A stretch of DNA of 64,000 nucleotides from Marinisporobacter sp. (GTDB lineage: Bacteria; Bacillota; Clostridia; Peptostreptococcales; Thermotaleaceae): the NCBI GenBank assembly GCA_025210525.1, contig JAOARP010000060.1:57985-121984 (forward strand), written 5' to 3'. The position numbers were made by a program, and so were the translations under genes. The stretch's first letter is position 1, and each line of letters starts with the position of its first letter. A model generated the notes under the pieces. The model worked only from the letters and a program-made list of their open reading frames with translations. It made no database searches and was not told where the DNA came from. Below are positions 17,069 through 24,975 of this stretch, one piece after another.

Positions 17069-17266
17069 TTATCTTACTTTTTCTCGATCTCTGAACAAGA
17101 ATGTAATAGCGTAGGCGCCTCCTAATCCAACTAGTGAATAGACAATTCTACTAAGTATAGAAGCTTGTCCGCCAAATAAACTTGCAACTAAATCAAATTG
17201 AAAAAGACCAATTAGGCCCCAATTTAATGCACCTACAATGACTAATAAAAGAGCGAATGTATCCAT
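17069..17266 (-). CDS. DUF378 small membrane protein
   Basis: 65 residues with two membrane helices and the family-typical beginning LLLVIVGALNWGLIGLFQFDLVA, then GLGGAYAI. DUF378 proteins are short two-helix membrane proteins of unknown function, widespread in spore-forming Firmicutes. SD AAGGAG is present. Monocistronic. Confidence 0.88.
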   Translation of the reverse strand: MDTFALLLVIVGALNWGLIGLFQFDLVASLFGGQASILSRIVYSLVGLGGAYAITFLFRDREKVR

Positions 17267-17439
17267 AAAATCAACTCCTTTTTATATAGTTTCATTTATT
17301 AGTATTCCAAGGATATAAAGAAAAATGCAAAATACAGAATGAAAGTAAATATGAAAATTAAATCATATTTGTAATTTATATCAAGAAATTTTTAATATTT
17401 AAAGAAATAATATTTTTATAAAAGGACATAATATTTATT

Positions 17440-17456
17440 GTAAGCTTAAAGCTTAC
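17440..17456. promoter_or_regulatory. perfect dyad upstream of a small repeat protein gene
   Basis: GTAAGCTT and AAGCTTAC flank a single A, just upstream of the SD of the 78-residue gene. A CATAATA box (17427-17433) that could be a SigF/SigG -10 precedes it, but no clear -35 is seen. It could be an operator or a 5' UTR hairpin. Confidence 0.4.
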
Positions 17457-17483
17457 CAAAATTACAAGTGGAGGAATACCAAT

Positions 17484-17720
17484 ATGAATAATACTATGGG
17501 AAACGTTCCGAACTTAAAGAATTCTAATGCTGTTAACCAAAATGAAATCGAAAAAGCAAAGCAGAAAATGGGAAACTATGGAGTAGCTGGACAAGGAATG
17601 ACATCGGGAATGCCTTCAACTGGTGCAAATCTTACTAGCTCATCTGCAGTGGGTCAGCTAGAGGTTCAAAATGCAAAGGAAAAAGTTCAAAATAGTGGCG
17701 TTCAAAATACAATGTATTAA
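17484..17720 (+). CDS. hypothetical small protein with two internal repeats
   Basis: 78 residues, rich in Asn, Gln, Ser, Gly and Lys, with no membrane segment. It contains two similar units: NSNAVNQNEIEKAKQKMGNYGV and, after a Gly/Ser/Thr linker, SSSAVGQLEVQNAKEKVQNSGV. The low-complexity hydrophilic composition and tandem repeats recall gamma-type small acid-soluble spore proteins in style, but the sequence does not match them clearly. GGAGG SD upstream. A spore-related role is a guess. Confidence 0.7.
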   Translation: MNNTMGNVPNLKNSNAVNQNEIEKAKQKMGNYGVAGQGMTSGMPSTGANLTSSSAVGQLEVQNAKEKVQNSGVQNTMY

Positions 17721-17742
17721 TTGAAACATGTAATTTTGAAAA

Positions 17743-17775
17743 AACCCTAAGGAATATTTCCTTAGGGTTCAATTA
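17743..17775. terminator. bidirectional terminator between small-protein genes
   Basis: A perfect 12 bp stem (17743-17754 with 17758-17769) with a 3 nt loop lies between two convergent genes. Confidence 0.8.
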
Positions 17776-18012
17776 TCTTAGATTCATGGGTATGCCCCAA
17801 AATAAACAAGCATCTTCATTTGTATCTATTGAAGTAGAATAATTCTCTTGATCTACATCTATAGGGATTCCCCAAAATGCCAACTCTTCGTTAGATAAGG
17901 AACTTATTGTATTAGAGTGATTTGTATTTTCATGATGAGCAAATACATAAGAAGTGCTTAGTATAAATAATAAAATGATGATTAAGGTTAAAATCTTTTG
18001 TTTGTTGAACAT
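17773..18012 (-). CDS. secreted mini-protein with two FWGIP motifs
   Basis: 79 residues. A signal peptide (KQKILTLIIILLFILSTSYVFA) is likely cut before HHENTN, leaving a mature chain of about 54 residues. That chain carries two copies of one motif, ELAFWGIPIDVD and ACLFWGIPMNLR, 27 residues apart, the second at the very C-terminus. There is one Cys only. A strong AGGAGG SD precedes the ATG. I know no family with this motif; repeated short motifs in a secreted precursor can indicate a processed signal peptide or a surface-binding module. Confidence 0.7.
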   Translation of the reverse strand: MFNKQKILTLIIILLFILSTSYVFAHHENTNHSNTISSLSNEELAFWGIPIDVDQENYSTSIDTNEDACLFWGIPMNLR

Positions 18013-18206
18013 AGTAGCTATGCCTCCTGTTTAAATTTTGAAAACGATAAAATATATTTTAACTCTTTTTTTAAAATAAAAAAAGAATGATTTTAGAGAA
18101 TATACAGGATTGATGTAGTGTTTAACAGAAATATATGGAAATAGGTTTAACTTTCTTAAAAAACCATAGGATTACATGAAAAATAGTTCTTTGAAATTTG
18201 TAAATA

Positions 18207-18235
18207 TTGACAATTGTAGAAATGAAGACTATAAT
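18207..18235 (+). promoter_or_regulatory. promoter of tRNA-Gly
   Basis: TTGACA (18207-18212), 17 bp, TATAAT (18230-18235): a consensus SigA promoter ending 16 bp before the tRNA. Confidence 0.85.
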
Positions 18236-18251
18236 AAAAGTGTGAATAAAT

Positions 18252-18325
18252 GCGGGCATAGCTTAATGGCAGAGTCCTGGCTTCCCAAGCCAGTTGTGCG
18301 GGTTCGATTCCCGTTGCCCGCTCCA
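18252..18325 (+). tRNA. tRNA-Gly (anticodon CCC)
   Basis: 74 nt with encoded CCA. The acceptor stem GCGGGCA pairs perfectly with TGCCCGC, the T arm reads CGGGTTCGATTCCCG, and the anticodon arm CTGGC-TTCCCAA-GCCAG gives CCC, which reads GGG codons. It is a single gene with its own consensus promoter and terminator. Confidence 0.95.
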
Positions 18326-18335
18326 GACAAAATTA

Positions 18336-18374
18336 AAATAAGTCCTACAGTATAGCTGTAGGGCTTATTTTGAT
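18336..18374 (+). terminator. terminator after tRNA-Gly
   Basis: A 15 bp stem with one G-U pair (18336-18350 with 18356-18370) and a 5 nt loop. Confidence 0.8.
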
Positions 18375-18400
18375 AATAATATAATAAAAAGGAGTTAGTT

Positions 18401-19045
18401 ATGCGATTAGAAAGACTTGTTGTAGGAATGCTAGAAACAAATGGATATATTCTTTATGATGAAAGGTTATTAGAAGCTTTTATCATTGACCCAGGAGATG
18501 AAGAAAAAACTTTTATAGAATACATTGAAAAAAATCGATTAAAGCCTATAGGGATTATTCTTACACATTATCATTATGATCATATAGGGGCAGTAATAGA
18601 ATTAAAGGAGAAATACCCTATGCCTGTATATATTCATAAGAAAGATGCAAAGGGGTTAAATGATCCTTGTATCAATCATTCAATCAGTAGTTTTAGAAAA
18701 GCTATTTCTATTATTTCTGATAAAATAGTAAAAGATGGAGATGAAATAGAAACTTCTTGGGTAACATTAGAAATTATTCATACACCAGGACATACACCAG
18801 GAGGCATGTGTATAAAGGTGAAAAATGAAAATATCATATTTACAGGAGACACTATTTTTAATGTTGATATAGGAAGAATGGATCTAGATGGTGGAAATGA
18901 GCAAGCTATGAAAAATTCTATTCGTAATAAGATTTCAAAATGGAAGGATGAAGTGATGATTTATCCTGGGCATGGAGATCCTGCTTCTATGGCGTATGTA
19001 AGAAAAAAGAATGTAGAATTTTTATATATGATGAAAAAAAGATAA
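18401..19045 (+). CDS. metallo-beta-lactamase-fold hydrolase (glyoxalase II-like)
   Basis: 214 residues. The binuclear zinc ligands are in the right order: THYHYDH (residues about 56-62), HTPGHTPG, TGDTIF with the bridging Asp, and the last His in YPGHGDP. Length and motifs match the small cytosolic hydroxyacylglutathione-hydrolase-like group common in anaerobes, which cleave thioesters or related substrates. AAGGAG SD. Substrate unknown. Confidence 0.88.
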   Translation: MRLERLVVGMLETNGYILYDERLLEAFIIDPGDEEKTFIEYIEKNRLKPIGIILTHYHYDHIGAVIELKEKYPMPVYIHKKDAKGLNDPCINHSISSFRKAISIISDKIVKDGDEIETSWVTLEIIHTPGHTPGGMCIKVKNENIIFTGDTIFNVDIGRMDLDGGNEQAMKNSIRNKISKWKDEVMIYPGHGDPASMAYVRKKNVEFLYMMKKR

Positions 19046-19062
19046 AAAATAAGATAGATTAC

Positions 19063-19100
19063 AAAAATGACAGATATATGGTTGCTGTCATTTTTGTTTT
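19063..19100 (+). terminator. terminator after the MBL-fold hydrolase gene
   Basis: A perfect 11 bp stem AAAAATGACAG/CTGTCATTTTT with a T-rich tail. Confidence 0.8.
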
Positions 19101-19110
19101 ATGGATGAGA

Positions 19111-19254
19111 TTATTTTTCCATTACCATGAAGTATACTTGTTTACCGATATTGTTATTGAATTGATGTTCAAGATCTCTTAATTGATCTTGTTCTTCCTT
19201 TGAAAGATTGGCATAATCTAATTCTTTTAAAGCATTAAGATGTTGATTTTGCAT
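19111..19254 (-). CDS. 47-residue hypothetical protein
   Basis: A short frame on the minus strand with a strong SD (AAGGAGG, then GTTATC, then ATG at 19254) and TAA at 19111-19113. The product (begins MQNQHLNALKELDYANLSKE, ends YFMVMEK) is hydrophilic and probably helical. The optimal SD makes it a likely gene despite its size. No family recognised. Confidence 0.6.
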   Translation of the reverse strand: MQNQHLNALKELDYANLSKEEQDQLRDLEHQFNNNIGKQVYFMVMEK

Positions 19255-19457
19255 GATAACCCTCCTTTTTTTCTTAATAAAAGTATGTGTAGAAAATAGA
19301 CATGCAATACAATGTAAAAAAAGTATGATGAAACAGAATTTACATAAAGAGGAAGTTCTGTTTTGATTAAAACTGTAAAAATGAAAAGGTATATCTATAT
19401 AAGAAGAAGAGGCATACTAATACAAGAGACGATCAAAATACTAAAAGGAGGATAATG

Positions 19458-19634
19458 ATGGAAAAAAGATATGTAGTAAGAACTGATGAAAAAATTTCTG
19501 ATGCTATGAGTAGAGAAGAAGCCATAAAAAAAGTGAAGGAATATCATCATCAAGGAATGGGAGCTTATATTGTCTCAGAAGATGAAGGTGAACGATTGAA
19601 AAATAACCATTGGAATACACCAAAATGGAGTTAA
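19458..19634 (+). CDS. 58-residue hypothetical protein
   Basis: ATG at 19458, 6 nt after AAGGAGG, with a second in-frame ATG directly before it. The product (starts MEKRYVVRTDEKISDAMSRE, contains EYHHQGMGAYIVSEDEGERL, ends WNTPKWS) is a compact mixed alpha/beta sequence with two C-terminal Trp. It reads like a genuine small cytosolic protein; similar short proteins occur near spore genes in Clostridia, but I cannot assign a family. Confidence 0.7.
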   Translation: MEKRYVVRTDEKISDAMSREEAIKKVKEYHHQGMGAYIVSEDEGERLKNNHWNTPKWS

Positions 19635-19640
19635 AAATAA

Positions 19641-19672
19641 CTTGCCCACCATTTGTGGGCAAGTATTATTTA
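19641..19672. terminator. bidirectional terminator
   Basis: A 9 bp stem CTTGCCCAC/GTGGGCAAG lies between the convergent 58-residue gene and the binding-protein gene. Confidence 0.7.
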
Positions 19673-20670
19673 ATAGACTCCATTGCTTCTTTTGCAAATT
19701 GAGTAGTTACAATTTTTTCATAAGGAGCTCTTTTATCTAATTCACCAGCAAGCTCTACAATGTCCATCATATGATTTAATCCCTCTTCTGTCAAAATTAA
19801 ATCAGGTTTCCATGTATCTTGATCCTTGTATCTTTTTGCAACAGATGTAAGAATATCAAGATCAGCATCAGGAAATTGAGGTGAAATAGATTGGGCAATT
19901 TCTTCAGGTGTATGACTTTCTACCCATTTCATTCCTCTATAGATAGCATTAGTAAATTTTTGTATTACCTCAGGATCACTTTCTATAAAGCTTTTCTTTG
20001 CACAATAGCAGGTATAAGGAATATATCCACCCATTTTCCCTATAGATGCTACAATATGACCAGCTCCTGATTTTTCAAGAGTTGAAGCTACTGGTTCAAA
20101 AAGAGTAACAAAATCTCCTTCTCCTCCAGTGAAGGCTCCTGCCATAACAGCAAATTGGATATCTGTACGTACATTTACATCCTTTTCAGGATATACATTA
20201 TTTTCTTTGAGTACATATTCTAATGTCATTTCAGGCATACCGCCTTTTCTTCCCCCTATAATGGTTTTTCCCTTAACATCTTCAAAGGTAAAGTTGGGCA
20301 TAGGTTTTCTTGCAAGTAAGAAAGAACCATCTCTTTGAGTAAGTTGAGCGAAATTTACTGCATAGTCATCTTTGCCTTGATTGAAAACATATACAGATGC
20401 TTCTGGTCCCATAAAACCAATATCTACTTGATCAGATAAAAGTGCAGTCATGGTTTTATCAGCCCCTTGACCGTTAATGAGTTGGATTTCGAGACCCTCC
20501 TCTTTAAAGAAGCCCTCTGTAATAGCTACATATTGAGGTGCATAAAATACAGAGTGAGTTACCTCAGCTACTTTTACTTTTGTAAGTGCTGTTTCTCCAC
20601 AACCAGTAAAGACAATGGATAAAAGCATAAGTAGTGAAAGGAGTAGAGCTATCCTTTTTACGGTTTTCAT
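19666..20670 (-). CDS. orphan ABC substrate-binding lipoprotein (SsuA/NMT1 type)
   Basis: 334 residues. Lipobox VFTGC follows a hydrophobic signal. The fold family is shown by VTHSVFYAPQYVAITEGFFKEEGL and the GGRKGGMPEMTLEYVL loop, typical of binding proteins for sulfonates, nitrate-like anions, riboflavin or thiamine precursors. No permease or ATPase gene lies on either side, and terminators isolate it, so its transporter partners must be elsewhere or it serves as a lone receptor. SD GGAGGGG. Ligand unknown. Confidence 0.88.
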   Translation of the reverse strand: MKTVKRIALLLSLLMLLSIVFTGCGETALTKVKVAEVTHSVFYAPQYVAITEGFFKEEGLEIQLINGQGADKTMTALLSDQVDIGFMGPEASVYVFNQGKDDYAVNFAQLTQRDGSFLLARKPMPNFTFEDVKGKTIIGGRKGGMPEMTLEYVLKENNVYPEKDVNVRTDIQFAVMAGAFTGGEGDFVTLFEPVASTLEKSGAGHIVASIGKMGGYIPYTCYCAKKSFIESDPEVIQKFTNAIYRGMKWVESHTPEEIAQSISPQFPDADLDILTSVAKRYKDQDTWKPDLILTEEGLNHMMDIVELAGELDKRAPYEKIVTTQFAKEAMESIK

Positions 20671-20786
20671 AAAGAATCCCCTCCAAAATAATAAAAGTTT
20701 TTACATAATTTTATTATATTCAAGAAAAAATCAATGGTTACATAATTAAATAAACAGTATGGGGAAAATTTATAATAGTTACGAAA

Positions 20787-21203
20787 TTAGGCATCTTCCT
20801 CAAAATAATTAAGCATTAAAAAAAAGAAGAGGATAATTACGGTAAAAATAAATATATATCCTAAAATATGATAAAGAGTAATAGCGTGATAGATTGTAGA
20901 AATACATAAGAGAATAAACCACCCTATAGTAAAAATTCTTAGAAACGTCTTTAAATTAGACCAATAAGAACGTAAGACACGTGCTGTGGTAAATATAAGA
21001 TAGAATAGTAAGACAAACCCTATGAAGGCTAAAAAAATACCTCCTATAGGATGATTAGCAAGACTTTGTATAGAAGTGAAGGATGGTGTGATGGTATAAA
21101 AAGTATCTTCATGGATATAGATTAGGATATGACCAAAGAAACTACATAAAATCCCTAATACTAATTGAATCATATAGTGAAGAAAATTAAAATGTTTTTT
21201 CAT
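20787..21203 (-). CDS. hypothetical four-helix membrane protein
   Basis: 138 residues with four hydrophobic segments (around residues 10-28, 50-70, 88-108 and 110-132) and an acidic C-terminus ending FEEDA. SD TAGGGGGG precedes the ATG. No conserved motif or family recognised. It is monocistronic and divergent from the next gene. Confidence 0.65.
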   Translation of the reverse strand: MKKHFNFLHYMIQLVLGILCSFFGHILIYIHEDTFYTITPSFTSIQSLANHPIGGIFLAFIGFVLLFYLIFTTARVLRSYWSNLKTFLRIFTIGWFILLCISTIYHAITLYHILGYIFIFTVIILFFFLMLNYFEEDA

Positions 21204-21331
21204 GAATAGTCCCCCCTAAAAAGTAAATATGCAAATTTTATGAAAAAATGCAAAAAAAATTGTTAAATGGAAACAATATGGAATATATATATAATAAGAG
21301 GACTTTATGGATTAGGAAGAGGTGGGGTTTT

Positions 21332-21676
21332 ATGAATTGTGATATAAAAATAGATGAGGGAAGACATAGATATGGATATATAAGAGGGAGAATCGATGGT
21401 TTTGAATGGTATGCATTAGTACATAAGGAAGAAAGTGAAAATGGGATTAATCCTTGTAGCCTTGAAAATGGTCAGGGGAGAGTCACAAGGCTATGTGTAT
21501 ATAAAGATGTAGTAGAGCATGGAGGAAATCCCTATGCACCTACTTGTAGTGCGAGAAGGTTTATCTATGCAAATTATAAAAGAGAATGGGATGTACTCAA
21601 TAGTAATCATATAAATATGGTAAAGGAGCTCATTACCTATTTAGAGAGAAGATATTCTTTAAGAATTGTAAAATAA
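21332..21676 (+). CDS. hypothetical protein
   Basis: 114 residues from the ATG at 21332, chosen because GAGGTGG lies 6 nt upstream; longer frames (from 21248 or 21278) lack an SD and begin with low-complexity sequence. The protein looks like a small beta-rich domain (YGYIRGRIDGFEWYALVHKEE) with several Cys and a terminal helix. Similar small proteins occur in clostridial genomes without known function. No family name can be given with confidence. Confidence 0.65.
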   Translation: MNCDIKIDEGRHRYGYIRGRIDGFEWYALVHKEESENGINPCSLENGQGRVTRLCVYKDVVEHGGNPYAPTCSARRFIYANYKREWDVLNSNHINMVKELITYLERRYSLRIVK

Positions 21677-21689
21677 TTAGTTTTACATA

Positions 21690-21719
21690 TTGACTTTTAT
21701 TATGGAAAAAATATATAAT
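21690..21719 (+). promoter_or_regulatory. promoter of the valS T-box operon
   Basis: TTGACT (21690-21695), 18 bp, TATAAT (21714-21719). Confidence 0.8.
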
Positions 21720-21725
21720 AGTGAA

Positions 21726-21978
21726 AAAATGACTATAAAAAATAACATTGAAGAAGAGGAGTAAATAAAGACCCCCCTTTAGAGAAGGAAATCCATAGGC
21801 TGAAAGATTTCTTAGGGGAGTGTTATTGAAGGTAGCTTCTGAGTTGCTGAGTTGAAAAAAAGTAGGTTCAGCCGGGAAATCCCGTTATAGATTGTTAAGA
21901 GCCAGCTTTGCTGGAATTAAGGTGGTACCGCGAGATGTCCCTTTCGTCCTTATTTAAGGATGAAAGGGTTTTTTATTT
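21726..21978 (+). promoter_or_regulatory. T-box leader, valine-specific, controlling valS
   Basis: The leader has an AGAGA motif near the 5' end, a GAA-G-GTA specifier context (GTA at 21832-21834, a valine codon), the T-box bulge AAGGTGGTACCGCGA (21919-21933) and a 13 bp terminator stem (21939-21951 with 21956-21968) followed by T6. Uncharged tRNA-Val should bind GTA and the bulge and release the terminator. The specifier agrees with the downstream valS gene. Confidence 0.93.
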
Positions 21979-21990
21979 AGGGGTGAGAAA

Positions 21991-22218
21991 ATGTTTTTTG
22001 TAGGTATAGTCATATTAATCATTGGAGCAATACTTGTTTATCGAACAGATGATTGCATGAAGATTTTTAGTGTGAAAAATCTTATTCATCTAAAAGGAAT
22101 AGGATTGATGGTTTCAATTATAGGCGTTTTGATGATTTTATATGGAGATTTTCCAAAAAGCTTAGAATTTATTAGGGTATTTTTTGGAAAAATATTTAAA
22201 GATTTTGAAATTATTTAG
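21991..22218 (+). CDS. small two-helix membrane protein in the valS operon
   Basis: 75 residues with two hydrophobic segments (residues 1-17 and 36-52) separated by a basic loop. It lies directly after the valine T-box terminator and 26 bp before valS, with a GGGGTGAG SD, so it is expressed only when the T-box is relieved. No family recognised. Its placement inside an aminoacyl-tRNA synthetase operon is unusual; a role linked to valine supply would be inference. Confidence 0.75.
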   Translation: MFFVGIVILIIGAILVYRTDDCMKIFSVKNLIHLKGIGLMVSIIGVLMILYGDFPKSLEFIRVFFGKIFKDFEII

Positions 22219-22244
22219 AATATTTTAAAAAGAGGAGTGTTCGC

Positions 22245-24905
22245 ATGACAATCAAAAACTTGGATAAGACTTATAATCCACAAGAATTTGAAAACAGAAT
22301 TTATGAAAATTGGTTAGAAAAAGATTATTTCAAAGCAGAACCAAATCCTGAGAAGGACCCATATACTATTGTATTGCCACCACCTAATATTACAGGACAG
22401 CTTCATATGGGACATGCACTTGATCATACATTACAGGATATCTTGATCAGATGGAAAAGAATGCAAGGTTACGAAGCATTATGGCTTCCTGGAACAGACC
22501 ATGCTAGTATTGCAACAGAAGTAAAAGTAGTAGAAAAAGTATTAAAGGAAGAAGGAAAAACAAAAGAAGAGCTTGGAAGAGATGAATTCTTAAAAAGAGC
22601 ATGGGCATGGAAAGAAGAATATGGTGGAAGAATTGTAGAGCAAATGCAAAAGCTAGGAAACTCTTGTGATTGGTCAAAAGAAAGATTTACAATGGATGAA
22701 GGCTGTAACAAGGCAGTAAGAGAAGTTTTTGTAAGATTATATGAAAAGGGATATATCTATAGAGGAAACCGTCTGATTAACTGGTGCCCAGATTGTAAAA
22801 CTTCCCTTTCAGATGCAGAGGTTGAACATGAAGAGAAAGCAGGACATTTTTGGCATGTGAAGTATCCTGTAAAGGATTCAGATGAATTTTTAGAAATTGC
22901 TACAACTAGACCTGAAACAATTCTTGGAGATACAGCTGTAGCAGTACATCCAGAGGATGAAAGATATGCTCATTTAGTAGGAAAAACTTTAATACTACCT
23001 ATCGTAGGAAGAGAGATTCCAGTCATTGCAGATGAATATGTAGATAAAGAATTTGGTACAGGAGCAGTGAAAATTACGCCAGCACATGATCCAAATGACT
23101 TTGAAGTAGGTCTTAGACATAATTTAGAGCAAATTACGGTTATGACAGATGAAGCAAAAATGAATAAGCATGCTGGAAAATATGAAGGATTAGACCGTTA
23201 TGAATGCAGAAAAGCTTTAGTAAAAGATTTAGATGAAGCAGGATTTTTAGTACATGTGAAGGATCATAGTCACAATGTAGGAACTTGCTATAGATGTCAT
23301 ACGGTTGTTGAACCGAGATTGAGTGATCAGTGGTTTGTAAAGATGGAAGAGCTTGCTAAACCTGCTATTGAAGCTGTTAGATCAGATAAAACAAAATTTG
23401 TTCCAGAACGATTTGATAAAATTTATTATCACTGGTTAGAAAATATTAGAGATTGGTGTATTTCAAGACAATTATGGTGGGGGCATAGAATACCTGCTTA
23501 CTATTGCCAAGATTGTGGAGAACTGATGGTAAGTAGAAAAATGCCAAGCTGTTGTAGTAAATGTAATAGTACTAACTTAAAACAAGATGAAGATGTATTA
23601 GATACTTGGTTTAGTTCAGCATTATGGCCATTCTCAACTCTTGGTTGGCCAGACAATACAGAAGAATTAAAGTATTTCTATCCTACAGATGTATTGGTAA
23701 CAGGATATGATATTATTTTCTTTTGGATTGTAAGAATGATGTTCTCAGGACTTGAGCAAATGGGAGAGATTCCTTTTAAATATGTATTTGTACATGGGTT
23801 AGTACGTGACTCTCAAGGAAGAAAGATGAGTAAGTCTTTAGGAAATGGTATTGATCCATTAGAAATCATCAACCAATATGGAGCAGATGCTTTAAGATTA
23901 ACTTTAGCTACAGGAAATAGCCCTGGAAATGATATGCGTTTTTACATGGAAAGGGTAGAGGCAAATAGAAACTTTGCAAATAAATTATGGAACGCAACAC
24001 GTTTTGTCCTAATGAATTTAGATCAAGAAACTTTTGATGAAGAAAAATGCATGAAAAACTTTACGCTTGCAGACAAGTGGATTGTATCTAGAATGAATCA
24101 GGTTTCTAAAGAGGTTACAGACAATTTAGAAAAATTTGAGTTAGGAATGGCTGTACAAAAGATTTATGATTTTATTTGGAATGAATATTGTGATTGGTAT
24201 ATTGAATTAGTAAAACCAAGACTTTATGGAGAAGATGAAGAAAGCAAAAATGCAGCACTTTATGTACTTACTATGGTGCTTGAAAATAGTTTGAAATTAT
24301 TACATCCATTCATGCCATTTATTACAGAAGAAATATGGCAGCATCTTCCTACTACGAAAGATGAGAGTGTCATGATTAGCCAGTGGCCAAAATATAATGA
24401 TGGTTTTGCTTTTGAAAAAGAAGAAAAAGATATGGAATTAATCATGGAAGCTATTAGAAGCATTAGAAATATTCGTGCTGAAATGAATGTAGTACCATCT
24501 AAAAAAGCAAAAGTAATGGTTGTTGCATCAAATGACGCTTATGAAGCAATCCATGCAGGAAAAAATTACTTTATGACTTTAGCTAGTGCTTCAGATGTAG
24601 TGCTTCAAAAGGAGAAAAAGGATATACCAGAGGATGCTATGTCTGCAGTAATAGCAGGAGCTGAGATTTTCCTTCCATTGGATGAATTAGTTGATTTTGA
24701 AAAAGAAATGGAAAGGCTTCAAAAAGAAAAAGAAAAACTTGAAAAAGAGCTAAAAAGAGTAAATGGAAAGCTTTCTAACCAAGGATTTTTAGCAAAAGCA
24801 CCAGAAAAGGTAATAGAAGAAGAAAAAGGAAAACAAGCTAAATATCAAGATATGATGGACAAAGTAGTAGAAAGAATAGATACGATGAAAAATAAGATGA
24901 AATAA
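22245..24905 (+). CDS. valS: valyl-tRNA synthetase
   Basis: 886 residues, normal for the enzyme. Class I signatures are [15 protein letters not shown] (HIGH motif, about residue 50) and [11 protein letters not shown] (KMSKS, about residue 526). Between them are the editing domain ([17 protein letters not shown]) and a zinc-type CPDC pair. The C-terminal anticodon-binding region ends in the usual long coiled coil (from about residue 820). It charges tRNA-Val in the cytosol. SD AGAGGAG. Expression is governed by the valine T-box upstream. Confidence 0.98.
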   Translation: MTIKNLDKTYNPQEFENRIYENWLEKDYFKAEPNPEKDPYTIVLPPPNITGQLHMGHALDHTLQDILIRWKRMQGYEALWLPGTDHASIATEVKVVEKVLKEEGKTKEELGRDEFLKRAWAWKEEYGGRIVEQMQKLGNSCDWSKERFTMDEGCNKAVREVFVRLYEKGYIYRGNRLINWCPDCKTSLSDAEVEHEEKAGHFWHVKYPVKDSDEFLEIATTRPETILGDTAVAVHPEDERYAHLVGKTLILPIVGREIPVIADEYVDKEFGTGAVKITPAHDPNDFEVGLRHNLEQITVMTDEAKMNKHAGKYEGLDRYECRKALVKDLDEAGFLVHVKDHSHNVGTCYRCHTVVEPRLSDQWFVKMEELAKPAIEAVRSDKTKFVPERFDKIYYHWLENIRDWCISRQLWWGHRIPAYYCQDCGELMVSRKMPSCCSKCNSTNLKQDEDVLDTWFSSALWPFSTLGWPDNTEELKYFYPTDVLVTGYDIIFFWIVRMMFSGLEQMGEIPFKYVFVHGLVRDSQGRKMSKSLGNGIDPLEIINQYGADALRLTLATGNSPGNDMRFYMERVEANRNFANKLWNATRFVLMNLDQETFDEEKCMKNFTLADKWIVSRMNQVSKEVTDNLEKFELGMAVQKIYDFIWNEYCDWYIELVKPRLYGEDEESKNAALYVLTMVLENSLKLLHPFMPFITEEIWQHLPTTKDESVMISQWPKYNDGFAFEKEEKDMELIMEAIRSIRNIRAEMNVVPSKKAKVMVVASNDAYEAIHAGKNYFMTLASASDVVLQKEKKDIPEDAMSAVIAGAEIFLPLDELVDFEKEMERLQKEKEKLEKELKRVNGKLSNQGFLAKAPEKVIEEEKGKQAKYQDMMDKVVERIDTMKNKMK

Positions 24906-24909
24906 ATTT

Positions 24910-24933
24910 AAGCCGGGTTTTTATACCCGGCTT
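24910..24933 (+). terminator. hairpin between valS and folC
   Basis: A perfect 9 bp GC-rich stem AAGCCGGGT/ACCCGGCTT without a T-run. It may only attenuate, so valS and folC could be partly co-transcribed. Confidence 0.55.
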
Positions 24934-24975
24934 ATGTGCATAAAAATTGAAATGAAAAAGAAATGGGGGATCTAT

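Noticed and set aside
24934..24975. Upstream ATG start for folC
   Set aside because: It lies just behind a hairpin, has no SD, and adds residues absent from the family; ATG 24976 has SD and the usual N-terminus.
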